NCBI GenBank assembly: GCA_036339585.1
Contig: JAYZAS010000004.1
Location: 382,773-446,772, forward strand
Direction: 5' to 3'
Source of the DNA: Pseudomonadota bacterium
GTDB lineage: Bacteria > Pseudomonadota > Alphaproteobacteria > UBA8366
DNA length: 64,000 bases
Of the stretch, positions 47,749 through 57,095 are shown in pieces. Below the pieces are notes generated by a model that saw only the letters and a program-made list of their open reading frames with translations, made no database searches and had not been told where the DNA came from. A program made the position numbers and the translations under genes. How positions within the stretch are numbered: the stretch's first letter is position 1; each line of letters starts with the position of its first letter.

Positions 47749-47873
47749 CGCGCCACAAAGGTTAAATTAATATAATTTAAGTAATGATACCCCTTATTTG
47801 AGTAATAGGTAAATAAAAATTATTTCCAATTTCTCTAAGCAATACAAAATCAAAACAGCCACATTCCAGGTGC

Positions 47874-47905
47874 AAAAAAATGGGGGAAGACTCAGGCTTC
47901 CCCCA
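47874..47905 (-). terminator. Rho-independent terminator of amtB
   Basis: TGGGGGAAG (47881-47889) pairs perfectly with CTTCCCCCA (47897-47905), 7-base loop. Read on the minus strand, the hairpin is followed by seven T (47874-47880). It lies 24 bases past the amtB stop, a textbook terminator. Confidence 0.92.
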
Positions 47906-47929
47906 AAGGTTTTGTAGGTAGTTAGGGAT

Positions 47930-49282
47930 TTATTTCGAACTTTGTCCAAACTCAGGATATGCTTCCATTCCGAGCTCGTCTTTGTCTAATCCAATCATTT
48001 CAGCCTCTTCATCAACTCTGATGCCAACTGTAAATTTCAGGATATACCAAGCAATTGCGCTTGTAATGACAACAAACGCACCGATTGACACAATGCCGAT
48101 GATTTGAGTGCCTAATGATTTATCAGCGTAGAAAATACCCACGGCAAGGGTACCCCAGATGCCAGCTACAAGGTGCGCTGATATTGCTCCCACGACGTCA
48201 TCTATCTTCAGTTTATCTAACAACGGTACAGAGATAGTTACAATTACGCCGCCAACAGCACCAATTAAACAGGCAATAAGGTGGTTTTGGTATTCAGGGC
48301 CGGCAGTAATTGAGACTAAGCCCGCTATAGCCCCGTTCAACGCAAACGTAAGATCTATTTTCTTATATAGAATTTGAGCGGTGATCATAGCAGCTAAGAC
48401 ACCAGCTGCAGCTGCAAGATTGGTGTTAACGTAAATAATGGCAATGGCCGCTGCATCGGCAGCACTACCCAATGCGAGTTGAGAACCTCCGTTAAAACCA
48501 AACCATCCAAACCACAAAATGAATGCACCTAACGTTGCTAATGGTAAGTTAGCTCCGGGAATAGGCTGAACTGAACCGTCTTTAGTATATTTTCCTTTTC
48601 TAGCGCCCAAAATTATAGCCCCAGTTAAAGCGGCCCACCCCCCTGTAGAGTGAACAAGAGTTGACCCTGCAAAATCGTAGAAGCCCATTGTGGCCAGCCA
48701 TCCGCCGCCCCAATGCCAAGAAGCTTGTATCGGGTAAATAAAACCAGCTAGGACAACGACAAATATTAAAAATGGCCACACTTTTATGCGCTCAGCGACT
48801 GTACCTGAGACTATGGAGGCCGCGGTTGCAACGAAAACCATTTGGAAAAACCAGTCAGACATAACTGAGTAACCACCGACTTCTTTCAATAGTGCGTCGG
48901 TTTTTGTCTCGGCTGCTAAATACGCAGCCTCGGCTGGTGAGGTGTTGTATAGAAAGCTAAAGCTACCAATGTAACCGCCTTCCGCAACATCAGTATACAT
49001 TAAATTGTAACCGATTATGTAGAACATTAGGCCCGCTACCGAGTATAGGGCCATGTTCTTTAAGCAAATGGCAGCAGTATTCTTCGTTCTTACAAGCCCT
49101 GACTCCAACATCGCAAACCCGGCTGCCATGAGCATTACAAGAAAGCCGTGAACAAGAAAAGAAAAGGTGTTTAAGACGAAAGCCGTTTCTTCTGAAACAG
49201 CTGCATGCGCGGGCATAGAAAGCCCTGCCGTGATTAGTGAAGCTAAGCCCACTGAACGCGTTAGTGTTGCAAATTTTTTCAT
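47930..49282 (-). CDS. amtB: Ammonium transporter AmtB
   Basis: 450 residues from the ATG at 49282, preceded by AAGGGAG. An upstream in-frame reading would run into glnK and is rejected. Signal peptide MKKFATLTRSVGLASLITAG, cleaved near AHA-A, then 11 membrane segments. Conserved pieces include AGFAMLESGLVRTKN, DFAGSTLVHSTGGWAALTGA and the twin pore histidines (the second in HLVAGIWGTLAVG). AmtB conducts ammonium and is gated by GlnK, encoded 13 bases upstream. Confidence 0.96.
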   Translation of the reverse strand: MKKFATLTRSVGLASLITAGLSMPAHAAVSEETAFVLNTFSFLVHGFLVMLMAAGFAMLESGLVRTKNTAAICLKNMALYSVAGLMFYIIGYNLMYTDVAEGGYIGSFSFLYNTSPAEAAYLAAETKTDALLKEVGGYSVMSDWFFQMVFVATAASIVSGTVAERIKVWPFLIFVVVLAGFIYPIQASWHWGGGWLATMGFYDFAGSTLVHSTGGWAALTGAIILGARKGKYTKDGSVQPIPGANLPLATLGAFILWFGWFGFNGGSQLALGSAADAAAIAIIYVNTNLAAAAGVLAAMITAQILYKKIDLTFALNGAIAGLVSITAGPEYQNHLIACLIGAVGGVIVTISVPLLDKLKIDDVVGAISAHLVAGIWGTLAVGIFYADKSLGTQIIGIVSIGAFVVITSAIAWYILKFTVGIRVDEEAEMIGLDKDELGMEAYPEFGQSSK

Positions 49283-49295
49283 TTTCTCATCTCCC

Positions 49296-49667
<372 letters not shown>

Positions 49668-49726
49668 CTAACTGTTGAGAGTTTAAGAATTATCCTTCCA
49701 AATTGCTTATATCCGAAAAATTTTAA

Positions 49727-49742
49727 TCAAAAATCATGCCGT
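49727..49742 (-). promoter_or_regulatory. Weak sigma-54-like -24/-12 element upstream of glnK
   Basis: On the minus strand the sequence has GGCAT then TTTTTGA with GG-N10-GA spacing, one base from the GG-N10-GC sigma-54 pattern. It sits about 70 bases upstream of glnK, an operon often controlled by NtrC and sigma-54. The mismatch is at a highly conserved base. Confidence 0.3.
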
Positions 49743-49926
49743 TCTGCATATTTTAAAAAACATCAATGAAAACATTTGGTTGAGCAGTTTTCTTTCCTAC
49801 TCTAAAACAGGCGCAAAACTTTATTGAATAAATAGTAATCAGTATGGGCAAACATGATTAAAAATTAGGCAAAAAAATCTCGGTGTGATGCTGGACAGTG
49901 AGCAATAAAAAAGTATTTTCATTAAC

Positions 49927-51165
49927 ATGAGTAATAGCGGAGACATTTCAGCAGATATCCTCATTGTTGGGGGGGGAATGGTTGGTGCAACCCTTGGCAT
50001 CACGCTGAGCAAGGCCGGGCTTAAAGTAGTTTTAGCAGACCGTTTGGCAGCTGAAGCTATCGCGGCAAAAAGTTATGACGGCAGAGCATCTGCGATTGCA
50101 AATGGCTCCGTGAACATTTTAAAGGGGATTGGGGTTTGGCCACATCTCGAGGCCAATGCGTCTCCCATCTGGGATATTAGGGTGGCTGATGGGCATCCCT
50201 TACGCGGCATCTCTCCCTTGTTCCTACACTACGACCACTCGGATGTTGGAGAGTATCCTTTCGGGTATATTATTGAAAATTCCTCGATCCGAGAAGCACT
50301 GAGACTTGTTGCATCGGATTGCAAAACCCTGAAGCTGCTCGAGTCGGCAAATGTAGTATCCGTGCAGCGAGGACCATTTGGTGTATTTGCTGAGACCCAG
50401 TCGGGGATCCGATTAAATGCTTCTTTACTCATTGCTGCTGATGGACGCGGATCGCAGATCCGTAATGAAGCGGGGATTAAGACTCGCATAAAAATGTATG
50501 ACCAAAAATCCATTGTCTGCAATGTGCATCATGAGCGAGGTCATGCCGGCACTGCTGTTGAATTATTTCTTCCTGGAGGACCGTTCGCGATGCTCCCAAT
50601 GACCGAGAATCGGTGTAATGTCGTCTGGACTGAGCGGATAGATCTTGTAGATCATTATATTACACTCCCGGAAGATAGATTTTTGAAAGAACTTAGCCAA
50701 CGTTTCGGAGGCTGGTTAGGTAAGATTGATTTGGTCAGCCCACGTCATGTGTATCCGCTTGGGATGTTGCATGCCGAACGATACACTGGCCAAAGGTTAG
50801 CGCTGGTGGGTGATGCTGCACACGCAATACACCCTATAGCCGGGCAAGGACTGAACTTAGGGCTTCGTGATGTTGCCGCATTAGCCGAACTTATTGTGGA
50901 CACATCTCGTATTGGCGGTGATGTTGGCTCTAACAACGTCTTAGGTCGGTATGAACGGTGGCGTCGCTTCGATAATTTTGTTCTAATAACTGTAACTGAT
51001 GGTCTTAATCGCCTTTTTTCAAATAACATAGAAGCCCTGCGTCTCTCTAGGGATATGGGGCTTGCTCTCGTGGATAAGCTGCCTCTGGTAAAGAAATTCC
51101 TCATGCGCCATGCAATGGGGCAAGTTGGCAAGTTACCGAGGTTGGTGCGCGGGGACACACTCTAA
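49927..51165 (+). CDS. UbiH/UbiF/COQ6-type FAD-dependent hydroxylase
   Basis: 412 residues. FAD fingerprint ILIVGGGMVGATLGITLSKAG near residue 10 in pieces, DRLAAE and YDGRASAIANGS of the ubiquinone-hydroxylase family, and the second FAD block LVGDAAHAIHPIAGQGLNLG at about residue 300. These aromatic monooxygenases hydroxylate the ubiquinone ring. Which ring position it serves (UbiH, UbiF, UbiL) cannot be read. Single gene, divergent from glnK. Confidence 0.92.
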   Translation: MSNSGDISADILIVGGGMVGATLGITLSKAGLKVVLADRLAAEAIAAKSYDGRASAIANGSVNILKGIGVWPHLEANASPIWDIRVADGHPLRGISPLFLHYDHSDVGEYPFGYIIENSSIREALRLVASDCKTLKLLESANVVSVQRGPFGVFAETQSGIRLNASLLIAADGRGSQIRNEAGIKTRIKMYDQKSIVCNVHHERGHAGTAVELFLPGGPFAMLPMTENRCNVVWTERIDLVDHYITLPEDRFLKELSQRFGGWLGKIDLVSPRHVYPLGMLHAERYTGQRLALVGDAAHAIHPIAGQGLNLGLRDVAALAELIVDTSRIGGDVGSNNVLGRYERWRRFDNFVLITVTDGLNRLFSNNIEALRLSRDMGLALVDKLPLVKKFLMRHAMGQVGKLPRLVRGDTL

Positions 51166-51199
51166 AACAGGCACGTTGGCTCTAGGGCGTCTCAAACAT

Positions 51200-51607
51200 T
51201 TATGGTGATCGGCTAAGACCATTTTCTTTAATTGACTGCAAATAATCCTGCCAAATGGCAGCTTGATCACGACCTAAGCGATAAAGGTTTTCCCAAGTAT
51301 AAATCCCTGTGTTGTGAAGATCGTCAAAATGGATCCGTATCGCATAACGACCCACTTTTTCAATATTCATCACAGTCACATGTTTTCGACCTGCCACAAT
51401 CTTTTTCTCACTAGGGTTATGGCCACGAACTTCTGCGGACGGGCTCTCAACCCGGAGTAACTCGGCAGAAAGGCTAAATTTATTGCCATCCTCGAATTCA
51501 ATATCCATTTGCCGCTTGTTTTTGTTGAGACGAATTTCAACGGGCCAATGTTTGCTGTTAGTGTCTGATTGCATTACGAAGTTCGATGTGTTTTCATTGA
51601 ACGGCAT
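51200..51607 (-). CDS. DUF971 / gamma-butyrobetaine-hydroxylase-like N-terminal-domain protein
   Basis: 135 residues. Core VEIRLNKNKRQMDIEFEDG, ELLRVESPSAEVRGH and AIRIHFDDLHNTGIYTWENL match DUF971, a small domain also found at the N-terminus of gamma-butyrobetaine hydroxylase and linked to Fe-S assembly. An internal ATG at residue 12 is an alternative start. The ATG overlaps the stop of the Trm112-like gene (TAATG), so translation is coupled. Confidence 0.9.
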   Translation of the reverse strand: MPFNENTSNFVMQSDTNSKHWPVEIRLNKNKRQMDIEFEDGNKFSLSAELLRVESPSAEVRGHNPSEKKIVAGRKHVTVMNIEKVGRYAIRIHFDDLHNTGIYTWENLYRLGRDQAAIWQDYLQSIKENGLSRSP

Positions 51608-51795
51608 TAATCAAGAGACCGAGCTTCATCAGCCAACATAATTGGTATTCCGTCTCGAATTGGATAGGCCAACTTGGCTTGTTCACTCACCAATTCTTGT
51701 GCCTCATGATCATAGCGTAAGGAACATTTAGTGACGGGACAAACCAATATTTCTAGTAATTTTGGGTCTACGGAAGTTTTATGCTCGTCTGCCAT
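51607..51795 (-). CDS. Trm112 family small protein
   Basis: 62 residues. [20 protein letters not shown] and [19 protein letters not shown] match the bacterial Trm112-like (YcaR) family exactly in length and order. Two cysteines (CPVTKC) may hold zinc. The family acts as a partner of methyltransferases and other enzymes; no partner is next to it. It is followed by the DUF971 gene. Confidence 0.93.
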   Translation of the reverse strand: MADEHKTSVDPKLLEILVCPVTKCSLRYDHEAQELVSEQAKLAYPIRDGIPIMLADEARSLD

Positions 51796-51883
51796 CGTGA
51801 TACTCCAAATATAAAAGAACCCTAGAAATTATCGATTAGTTTGATAGTTTCCGCTCAAAACGCATATTGTTATTCAAGTATTG

Positions 51884-52540
51884 CTATTGCCTGTCAAAAT
51901 TCTCACCTCCTACGCTCATAACGGCCATACTGACCAGCGTTGTTAATACCTTAATTCTTTCGGGAACAGTAATTGCTTCAAGTAAGGCTTGCTTTTCAGG
52001 TGGTTCAAAAGGACAAATCATCGCTACGGAAGTTACAAGACGCTCACAAGGTGCTTCCTCAATAGCATCCCAATTTGCATCGATTTTGTTGATAGCGAAA
52101 TATTTTTTTAATGATTTTAAAAAACCCTCCCTGTCGGGTATGTCATTATTGTTGTCGTCTAGATCGTGGGAGTAAGGACTCCAGTCGGGCTCTACCAAAC
52201 GACAGCCGTTTTTTGGGGCTAATTCCTGCTTTATATTAAATCGCGCAATTCCCTTTAACGTTATTAGGTACCTTCCGTCTTCTGTTTCCTCAAAGGCTAC
52301 AATGCGACCGGCGCAGCCAGTATTATAAACCGGGTGATCACCGACAACATTTTCACATGGGCGCGGTTGGATCATGCCTATCATCCGATCTCCACCCATT
52401 GCATCTGATGTCATATTTAAATAGCGCGGTTCGAAGATATTAAGAGGCAAAAAGCCACCAGGTAAAAGTAATACGCCAGGTAGTGGAAAAATAGGTATTG
52501 TGTCGCCGAGATCTTCAAACCCGGGGTCAAAAACGCTCAT
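51884..52540 (-). CDS. LON substrate-binding-domain protein
   Basis: 218 residues. IPIFPLPGVLLLPGGFLPLNIFEPRY in pieces, MIGMIQPR and YNTGCAGRIVAFEETEDGRY match the stand-alone LON N-terminal domain. No ATPase or protease domain follows. Role unknown. It overlaps the thioredoxin gene upstream by 4 bases, an order common in alphaproteobacteria. Confidence 0.91.
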   Translation of the reverse strand: MSVFDPGFEDLGDTIPIFPLPGVLLLPGGFLPLNIFEPRYLNMTSDAMGGDRMIGMIQPRPCENVVGDHPVYNTGCAGRIVAFEETEDGRYLITLKGIARFNIKQELAPKNGCRLVEPDWSPYSHDLDDNNNDIPDREGFLKSLKKYFAINKIDANWDAIEEAPCERLVTSVAMICPFEPPEKQALLEAITVPERIKVLTTLVSMAVMSVGGENFDRQ

Positions 52541-53475
52541 GAGAAAAGTATCAAAGATAGTTGTTGGCGACCATCTAACGTCGCTGGATCATCATTACCC
52601 AAGGCATCGAACATCTTTAAAAGTTGTTTCCTAGCGGAGTCATCATTCCAACCTCTGTCTCGTTTTATTATATACAGTAAGTGATTTATAGCTCCCTCTT
52701 TGTCTCCCTGCGCGAAAAGAGCTAGGGCTAATTCAAACCGTGCTTTGTGATTTCCCGGGTCTTCATAAATTGCCTTTTCTAAGTTTTCTGACTGGTTAGC
52801 CGCCTCAGCGCCAGCTCCTGCGAGCTCCAAACTAGCCCGTACTGATTTTATATCAGCATCCCCTTGTTTGTCTGCAGGTACATCAGCAATTAATTTCTTT
52901 ACAGCATCAACCTTTCCTTCAGCCAACAAACATTTTGCAAGGCCTGCTACCGCCGTTGTATTATCTGATTGTTGTTTTAGAATTTGGTCGTAAAGCGCGC
53001 CCGCGTTTTGTGTGTCACCTCCAGCGAAGAGTTCTGCTGCATGGCTCAGCGCTTGTTCCAATGGTGATGGTTCGGCGGCAATACCCATACGTTGGATTAC
53101 CCGATCAATAAAACTTCGTATCTGGCTCTCAGGCTGCGCCCCTACAAAACCATCGACAGGCTGCCCGTTCACGAACGCAAATACTGCAGGTATTGATTGC
53201 ACTTGCATCTGTTGCGCTATCTCCGGGCACTTCTCAATGTCAATCTTAACGAGTTTTACAGCTCCATTTTTTTCAAGAACAATTTTTTCTATGATTGGTC
53301 CCAGTTGTTTGCAGGGACCACACCATTCAGCCCAAAAATCTACTATTACTGGCGCGTCGCGGCTTGCCGCCATGACGTCTTCCGCAAACTCAGCAGAAGA
53401 ACTTTCTTTTATAACACTCGGATCGCCGGCAAGATTACCGATCAAGGACTGATTCTCCGGTGTAACATCTTCCAT
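52537..53475 (-). CDS. Thioredoxin-TPR co-chaperone (CnoX/YbbN-like)
   Basis: 312 residues from the ATG at 53475, preceded by GGA; earlier in-frame starts would add up to 11 residues. N-terminal thioredoxin domain with WAEWCGPCKQLGPIIEKI keeps the CGPC pair, followed by a TPR region of about 180 residues ending near LNQ-like FDALGNDDPA. CnoX proteins protect substrates and pass them to GroEL. It is first in a unit with the LON-domain gene. Confidence 0.92.
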   Translation of the reverse strand: MEDVTPENQSLIGNLAGDPSVIKESSSAEFAEDVMAASRDAPVIVDFWAEWCGPCKQLGPIIEKIVLEKNGAVKLVKIDIEKCPEIAQQMQVQSIPAVFAFVNGQPVDGFVGAQPESQIRSFIDRVIQRMGIAAEPSPLEQALSHAAELFAGGDTQNAGALYDQILKQQSDNTTAVAGLAKCLLAEGKVDAVKKLIADVPADKQGDADIKSVRASLELAGAGAEAANQSENLEKAIYEDPGNHKARFELALALFAQGDKEGAINHLLYIIKRDRGWNDDSARKQLLKMFDALGNDDPATLDGRQQLSLILFS

Positions 53476-53548
53476 ATGCACTATCATCCTTTGCTCTGAG
53501 ATAACCAAAAACGTTTTTCAGGACACTCACGGTCACAAAACCAACAAT

Positions 53549-54088
53549 TCAACAGTTAGGACGGCTATCCGCACAAGTCAATTGTGTGAAATCAAGGACT
53601 ATTGGCGAATGATTATAAGCTTTTAAAAATCGGAGTAAATCTTTTGAAGCAATGGCGACAGTCATGTTGTTTCGAAGCGGATGAGCATTAATCTTGCAGT
53701 AGTCTAACAAGTTTTTATCGAGCACTACTTTTACGGCTCTTCTTTTGTCATTGATTATTGCAAAAGGAGTAACCGAACCTGGTTCAACACCCAGGTTTTC
53801 TTTGAGCGTTGCAGCGTCTCCAAATGAAAGGCTGCCAGTTGCACCTAAAAATCGGCGGAGCGATTTAAGTTCTATTATTTGATTATCAAGTGCAGAAACA
53901 AGCCATAGGTTTCTTTTTTTGTCCCTCAGGAAAAGGTTTTTTGTGTGTGCGCCCGGCAGGAAACCCGTCCTCTTCTTTGATTGTTCTACGGTATAAACAG
54001 CTGGGTGCTCAAAGCTTTTGTAGTTTATCTGAAGCCTTTTAAAGCAGTTGTATAACTGAATTGAAGTGCAAAACGTCATATTAACCAT
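53549..54088 (-). CDS. Prolyl-tRNA deacylase-like (ProX/YbaK family)
   Basis: 179 residues from the ATG at 54088; longer in-frame starts reach towards the tRNA gene. The YbaK fold is supported by VEQSKKRTGFLPGAHTKNLF, LRDKKRNLWLVSAL and VEPGSVTPFAIINDKRRAV. ProX-type proteins hydrolyse mischarged Ala-tRNA-Pro. Divergent from tRNA-Gly. Confidence 0.9.
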   Translation of the reverse strand: MVNMTFCTSIQLYNCFKRLQINYKSFEHPAVYTVEQSKKRTGFLPGAHTKNLFLRDKKRNLWLVSALDNQIIELKSLRRFLGATGSLSFGDAATLKENLGVEPGSVTPFAIINDKRRAVKVVLDKNLLDYCKINAHPLRNNMTVAIASKDLLRFLKAYNHSPIVLDFTQLTCADSRPNC

Positions 54089-54172
54089 AAAATCTAACAT
54101 TGCAGTTTGTGGATCCCTGCGAGCTAGGTCTTGCAAACCGCGTCACCTCACGTATTATCACAGTATATAATT

Positions 54173-54247
54173 GCGGGCGTAGCTCAGGGGTAGAGCGCAA
54201 CCTTGCCAAGGTTGAAGTCGTGAGTTCGAATCTCATCGCCCGCTCCA
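54173..54247 (+). tRNA. tRNA-Gly (anticodon GCC)
   Basis: Cloverleaf: acceptor GCGGGCG (54173) pairs with CGCCCGC (54237-54243); D-arm GCTC/GAGC; anticodon stem CAACC/GGTTG with loop TTGCCAA, anticodon GCC; T-arm GTGAG-TTCGAAT-CTCAT. Discriminator T, and CCA is encoded (54245-54247). It reads Gly GGC/GGU codons. Confidence 0.97.
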
Positions 54248-54362
54248 ATACCTTGGGAAGTATTTCCGGGCTCGTGGTGCATGTAGGGATAGGTTTCGAG
54301 TTCTGCGGGTCGTTTTCAGCAGCAGACAACAATTATCGATGAAGTAAAAAGAACATGCGGGT

Positions 54363-55040
54363 ATGAAGAATAAAAAAAGAGACAATATACCCGCTGCATT
54401 AGAGCCTGTGCGTGATGGGGACACCATATTTTTCGGTGGTTTCGGCACAGGGGGGGTGCCCATTGCTTTAATAAGGGGGTTGACGGATAAAAAGCTCTCA
54501 AATCTGACCATTGTGTCCAATAATGCTGGTGCCGGTCACAATACTATTGCTACATTACTCGAAAGTGGCTCGGTTAAAAAAGTAATTTGTACATTCCCTT
54601 ACTCTCGAGGGTCTGTGATTTTTAATGATTTGTACCATTCAGGGAAGATTGAACTAGAGCTTGTCCCGCAGGGAACACTCGCTGAAAGAATGCGGGCGGC
54701 GGGGTCCGGGTTGGGCGGGTTTTTAACCCCAACGGGACTTGGGACTGAAATAGCCGAAGGTAAGCCCCATATAGACGTAGATGGAAAAACTTATGTCTTG
54801 GAAAAGGCACTTCGTGCCGACATAGCTTTAATAAAGGCTCATAATGTGGATCCTAGGGGGAATCTCACTTATCGGTTGGCTGCGCGCAATTTTAATCCAG
54901 TGATGGCTATGGCAGCAGAGCATACAATAGCGCAAGTGAGCGCTGAGGTGCCGCTAGGTGAAATAAATCCAGAAATTGTTCACACTCCCGGCATTTATGT
55001 AGACTCTTATGTGATTGATGACGGAGAATATGGCGAATGA
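54363..55040 (+). CDS. pcaI: 3-oxoacid CoA-transferase subunit A, 3-oxoadipate type (PcaI-like)
   Basis: 225 residues. GDTIFFGGFGTGGVPIALI and ELVPQGTLAERMRAAGSGLG, then FLTPTGLGTEIAEG, are class I CoA-transferase subunit A blocks. The sequence resembles 3-oxoadipate:succinyl-CoA transferase more than acetoacetate types, which would place it in protocatechuate breakdown, but no other pca gene is present. It overlaps subunit B by 4 bases. Confidence 0.88.
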   Translation: MKNKKRDNIPAALEPVRDGDTIFFGGFGTGGVPIALIRGLTDKKLSNLTIVSNNAGAGHNTIATLLESGSVKKVICTFPYSRGSVIFNDLYHSGKIELELVPQGTLAERMRAAGSGLGGFLTPTGLGTEIAEGKPHIDVDGKTYVLEKALRADIALIKAHNVDPRGNLTYRLAARNFNPVMAMAAEHTIAQVSAEVPLGEINPEIVHTPGIYVDSYVIDDGEYGE

Positions 55041-55720
55041 AAAATATTCCCTTACCAACAGAACGTTTGTTGAGCAGAGATTCTATTGCAAAGCGGGTGG
55101 CAGTTGATCTGCAGCCAGATTGGGTTGTGAACCTCGGAATTGGTATGCCCACACTCACTACGAAATATGTGAAAGCAGAACAAGACATTGTATTTCATAG
55201 CGAAAACGGAATTATTGGTATGGGTCCGCCGCCGCCAGTCGAAAGCCAAGACGATGACCTTCGCGACGCGGGAAAGAATTTTTGTACGCTCATTCCTGGT
55301 GCAGCATTGGTGCACCATGCGGACTCGTTCTCTCTTGCCCGCGGTGGGCGACTTGACTGTGCGATACTTGGAGCTTTTCAGGTTTCAGCAAATGGAGACC
55401 TTGCAAATTGGCGCTTGCCGGGCGATCCAACTGGTAATATCGGGGGTGCCATGGATATTGCTTCTGGAGCAAAGGAAGTTTTTGCAATGATGACTCACGT
55501 TAACAAAAATGGGGAGTCAAAATTGACAGAAACGTTAACCTATCCAGCGACCGCGCTCTCTTGCGTCACTCGTGTATTTACCGATATGGCTGTAATATCA
55601 GTGACAAAAGATGGATATCTTCTTGAAGAAACAGCGCCCGGCATAAGTGCTGAAGAAGTTCAGTTTCACACCAATGCCAAATTGAAGGTAGCTTCAAATT
55701 TACGTGATATAGCCGCCTAG
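55037..55720 (+). CDS. pcaJ: 3-oxoacid CoA-transferase subunit B, 3-oxoadipate type (PcaJ-like)
   Basis: 227 residues. The catalytic glutamate lies in FHSENGIIGMGPPPP, followed by ALVHHADSFSLARGGRLDCA, AFQVSANGDLANW and GGAMDIASGAKEVFAMM. The SENG motif and the GGAMD block are typical of subunit B. Like subunit A it is closer to 3-oxoadipate than to acetoacetate enzymes; substrate is not proved. Coupled to subunit A. Confidence 0.88.
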   Translation: MKNIPLPTERLLSRDSIAKRVAVDLQPDWVVNLGIGMPTLTTKYVKAEQDIVFHSENGIIGMGPPPPVESQDDDLRDAGKNFCTLIPGAALVHHADSFSLARGGRLDCAILGAFQVSANGDLANWRLPGDPTGNIGGAMDIASGAKEVFAMMTHVNKNGESKLTETLTYPATALSCVTRVFTDMAVISVTKDGYLLEETAPGISAEEVQFHTNAKLKVASNLRDIAA

Positions 55721-55811
55721 ACCAATGCTCTTGAGTAAGCGATGCTCGTACTTTTGAGGCTGTAGGAAATATGTGAGTACAGCACTAGAAGGCATGAGAT
55801 TAAGAATGTGA

Positions 55812-57095
55812 ATGAGTATGGTGAACCGAAAACTCATTTTGTCTTGGTGTCTTTACGACTGGGCGAACTCCGCATATAGCACAGTTATCGGGACGTTCGT
55901 TTTTAGTGTCTATTTTGCACATGAAATTTATGGCGATCCCACTGGTGGGAGCGTTGTGTGGGGTTATACTATTGGAGGTGCGGGTCTAGTAGTTGCATTA
56001 TTCGCGCCATTTGCTGGTGCTATTGCTGATCATGGAGGTTACCATAAAAGATGGGTAGGTTTAGCGACCGCTATGACCGTTTTTGCTTCAGCTTTATTAT
56101 TCTTTGCCGAACCCGACGAACGATTCGTCATATTCTCGTTGATATTGGTTGTTATAGCTACAGTAGGTTTTGAATTTGGAACGATTTTTTATAATTCTAC
56201 CCTGCATCTAGTAGCCCCCAAAGGCCAGCTAGGAAGGATCTCAGGATGGGGTTGGTCACTGGGGTATTTTGGCGGGCTTATATGTCTTTTTGTTGCTTTA
56301 GCTACGTTAATAAAACCGGATTTTCCTTGGTTCGGGTTTTCTAAACAGAACGCTGAAAATATTCGGGCAATTGGCTTATTGGTTGCGTTATGGGTTGGTT
56401 TGTTTGCTATCCCATTTTTTATCTATATGCCTGTAAATAAAAACGATGGCGCTGGATTAGCAAAAGCGGTTGGGGCTGGTTTGCGGCAATTAAGCAGCGC
56501 TGCTCGTAGAATGAAATCAAACCGCCCAATGGTTTTGTTCCTTGTGGCAAGTGCAATCTATCGGGATGGCTTAGCTACGTTATTTGCGATTGGCGGTCTT
56601 TACGCTTCTGATGTACATGGAATGACCATTGATCAAATAATGCTATTTGCGATCGCGCTCAATTTTTCAGCCGGGGCCGGAGCTTTTGTTTTCTCATGGG
56701 TCGATGATTATGTTGGACCTCAGAAAACGGTGCTAATTGGTCTTGCTGGATTGTTGGTTTTCGGTATCGCCATTTTATTAATGGACAGTAAGGCCATGTT
56801 TATTGCCTTTTCCATCGGTCTCGGAATATTTGTGGGACCAGTACAGGCAGCCAGCAGGTCGCTCGCTGCCAAGCTCTCGGAGAAAGACAAAGAAGCCGAA
56901 ATGTTCGGATTTTACGCGTTAAGTGGAAAATCGGTAGCTTTCTTAGGACCCTTCTTCTACGCCGCGTCTACGGATGCATTCGAAAGCCAACGTGCGGGGC
57001 TTGTGACCATTTTGCTAGCATGGGCATTAGGGGGCTTGATCTTAGCTTGTGTGCGGCCCAAAACCATCAATGGCGGAAATGTCGTATCCCGGTGA
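55812..57095 (+). CDS. MFS transporter of the UMF1/Atg22-like type
   Basis: 427 residues, about twelve membrane segments. N-terminal [19 protein letters not shown] is the signature of the UMF1 (unknown major facilitator) family related to yeast Atg22. Also [21 protein letters not shown] and the conserved [16 protein letters not shown]. Substrate unknown. The last 29 bases overlap the end of convergent purH. Confidence 0.92.
   Translation: MSMVNRKLILSWCLYDWANSAYSTVIGTFVFSVYFAHEIYGDPTGGSVVWGYTIGGAGLVVALFAPFAGAIADHGGYHKRWVGLATAMTVFASALLFFAEPDERFVIFSLILVVIATVGFEFGTIFYNSTLHLVAPKGQLGRISGWGWSLGYFGGLICLFVALATLIKPDFPWFGFSKQNAENIRAIGLLVALWVGLFAIPFFIYMPVNKNDGAGLAKAVGAGLRQLSSAARRMKSNRPMVLFLVASAIYRDGLATLFAIGGLYASDVHGMTIDQIMLFAIALNFSAGAGAFVFSWVDDYVGPQKTVLIGLAGLLVFGIAILLMDSKAMFIAFSIGLGIFVGPVQAASRSLAAKLSEKDKEAEMFGFYALSGKSVAFLGPFFYAASTDAFESQRAGLVTILLAWALGGLILACVRPKTINGGNVVSR

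Noticed and set aside
54081-54332. Minus-strand 83-residue reading frame across tRNA-Gly
   Set aside because: It is antisense to the tRNA and contains the well-known artefact string MRFELTTSTLARL, an antisense-tRNA reading found in many genomes.
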